From: Thiothrix subterranea
GTDB lineage: Bacteria > Pseudomonadota > Gammaproteobacteria > Thiotrichales > Thiotrichaceae
Assembly: GCF_016772315.1 (NCBI RefSeq)
Contig: NZ_CP053482.1
Location: 1,612,001-1,676,000 of the forward strand
DNA length: 64,000 nt
Direction of reading: 5' to 3'
The stretch's first letter is position 1; the number at the start of each line of letters is the position of its first letter. Positions 62,961-64,000 of the stretch are shown here, piece after piece. A model generated the notes under the pieces. The model did not search any database and was not told the origin of the DNA. It saw nothing but the letters and a program-made list of their open reading frames with translations. The position numbers and the translations under genes are program-made.

Positions 62961-63740
62961 ATGAAACTACTCACCACCTTACTGTCGAGCGCTGTACTGG
63001 CATTGGCTGTTGCCGGGACTGCCCAAGCCGAAGACAAACTGCGTCTCGGTACGGAAGGCGCGTATGCCCCGTTCAACACCGTGGATAAAGACGGTAAGCT
63101 GGCAGGTTTTGACATCGACATCGGCAACGCGCTGTGCAAAGCAATGGCAACTGAATGCGAATGGGTGACATCGGATTGGGACGGATTGATTCCGGCGTTG
63201 GATGCGAAAAAGTTTGATGCGATTGTTGCCTCCATGTCGATCACGGCGGAACGCAAGGAAAAAATCGACTTCACCAAAAAATATTACACCACCCCGATTC
63301 AGTGCATCCGCGCTGTCGGCACGGACGTTGACCCGACCGACACCGCTAAACTCAAAGGCAAAATGGTCGGCGTGCAAAGCGGCGTGGTTGCTGATAATTT
63401 CGTGCGCGGCAAATTCAAAGACATCGTGGAAGTCACTGCGTACAAAACCCAAGACGAAGCCAATCTGGATTTGCTCTCTGGGCGCGTGGATTTGGTGTGT
63501 GCGGATTCGGTGGTGCTTGCGCCCGTGATCAAGGATGAGAAAAACGCGGGTAAAATCGAATTCGTCGGCGGCGATTTCAAGGACGTTGAATTCGTCGGGG
63601 AAGGTGTCGGCATTGGTATCCGCAAAGGTGATACGGCACTCGCGGAGAAGCTGAATAAGGCGATTGCTAAAATCCGTGAAGATGGCACTTACGCCGAGAT
63701 CAACAAGAAATATTTCGACTTCGACCTGTACGGGGAATAA
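62961..63740 (+). CDS. Polar amino-acid ABC transporter substrate-binding protein (HisJ/ArgT-like)
   Basis: The 259-residue protein has a signal peptide (LLSSAVLALAVAGTAQA) and the SBP_bac_3 pattern: KLRLGTEGAYAPFNTVD, GFDIDIGNALCKAM, DGLIPALDAKKFDAIVASMS and TAERKEKIDFTKKYY. This subgroup binds lysine, arginine, ornithine or histidine. AGGAG lies before the ATG. The permease gene begins 3 bp downstream. Confidence 0.93.
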   Translation: MKLLTTLLSSAVLALAVAGTAQAEDKLRLGTEGAYAPFNTVDKDGKLAGFDIDIGNALCKAMATECEWVTSDWDGLIPALDAKKFDAIVASMSITAERKEKIDFTKKYYTTPIQCIRAVGTDVDPTDTAKLKGKMVGVQSGVVADNFVRGKFKDIVEVTAYKTQDEANLDLLSGRVDLVCADSVVLAPVIKDEKNAGKIEFVGGDFKDVEFVGEGVGIGIRKGDTALAEKLNKAIAKIREDGTYAEINKKYFDFDLYGE

Positions 63741-63743
63741 GCC

Positions 63744-64000
63744 TTGCTGGATTTACAAGGTTACGGCTGGTTGCTGCTGCAAGGTCTGCAAATGACCGTG
63801 CTGGTGGGATTGTGCGCTATGTTCGTGGCAATCCTGTTCGGGTTACTGGGCGCGTGGGGCAAGTTTTCGCACTCACGCTTGGCGAATTGGGCGGCGGATA
63901 CGTATACCACCGTGGTGCGCGGCGTGCCGGAGCTGATCCTGCTGTTGCTGGTGTATTACGGTGTGCCGAAGCTGATTCAGGATGGCGCGGCGGCGTTGGG
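63744..64000 (+). CDS. Polar amino-acid ABC transporter permease (HisQ-like), cut by window end
   Basis: The frame starts with TTG at 63744, 3 bp after the binding-protein stop, with GGGGAA upstream. The visible 85 residues contain GYGWLLLQGLQMTVLVGLCA, a hydrophobic helix and VVRGVPELILLLLVYYGVPK, the HisQ/M coupling region (RGxPxL). The gene continues beyond the window; a HisM-like partner is expected next. Confidence 0.88.
   Translation, partial: MLDLQGYGWLLLQGLQMTVLVGLCAMFVAILFGLLGAWGKFSHSRLANWAADTYTTVVRGVPELILLLLVYYGVPKLIQDGAAAL

Overview
The window looks like chromosomal DNA of a sulfur-oxidising, autotrophic gammaproteobacterium of the Thiothrix type. This is inferred from gene content and protein style: phosphoribulokinase (Calvin cycle), DctB/DctD with a TRAP C4-dicarboxylate transporter, a complete urea ABC transporter set, RlpA, RimO, TopA and PolA. 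No rRNA, tRNA, CRISPR array or insertion sequence was recognised.

Layout. 1-5.7 kb: tail of a PIN-like gene, the sigma-54 activator gene rtcR, then dctPQM and a universal stress protein. A sigma-54-type promoter with two tandem palindromes lies before dctP. 5.7-12 kb is accessory: an EndoU-like lipoprotein with a small acidic neighbour, a P-loop-deleted ATPase pseudogene, a 33-bp tandem repeat, an AT-rich three-gene operon of unknown function, and a DUF4143-type ATPase paired with a DUF3553-like protein. 12-34.9 kb is mostly housekeeping: a DUF3616 protein, acuI, polA (with a palindromic repeat inserted in frame), dctD-dctB, rlpA, a PBP4-type peptidase, a 59-residue membrane protein, rimO, cbbP, a HIT protein, small membrane proteins and lipoproteins, a methyltransferase, YiaAB-PspA, ppk2 and a lytic transglycosylase. 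34.9-40 kb: brnTA, an SPFH/NfeD pair, a class V aminotransferase, and a lipoprotein-TIR gene split by a -1 frameshift. 40-49.8 kb: topA, tsaC, a GNAT protein, a DEAD-box helicase directly downstream of a Septu-type ptuA-ptuB pair, and an RTX subtilase/sedolisin-like protease. 49.8-55.4 kb: a very large PPi-type PEP carboxykinase, ung and an AlbA_2 protein. 55.4-64 kb: urtABCDE (urtE frameshifted) with a sigma-54-like promoter and an NtrC-like site before urtA, a TorF-like porin, and the start of a polar amino-acid ABC transporter.

How it fits together. Nitrogen uptake (urt, amino-acid ABC) and C4-dicarboxylate uptake (dctPQM) both appear to be under sigma-54 control. The cognate dicarboxylate sensor pair dctBD is 14 kb from its likely target. 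Carbon and energy genes (cbbP, PPi-PEPCK, PPK2) point to autotrophy with phosphate- and pyrophosphate-linked metabolism. Defence or conflict genes (Septu, BrnTA, TIR lipoprotein, PIN-like, EndoU) are scattered rather than gathered in one island. Two frameshifts (TIR, urtE) are both repaired by adding one base to a 5-base homopolymer, so sequencing error must be excluded first.
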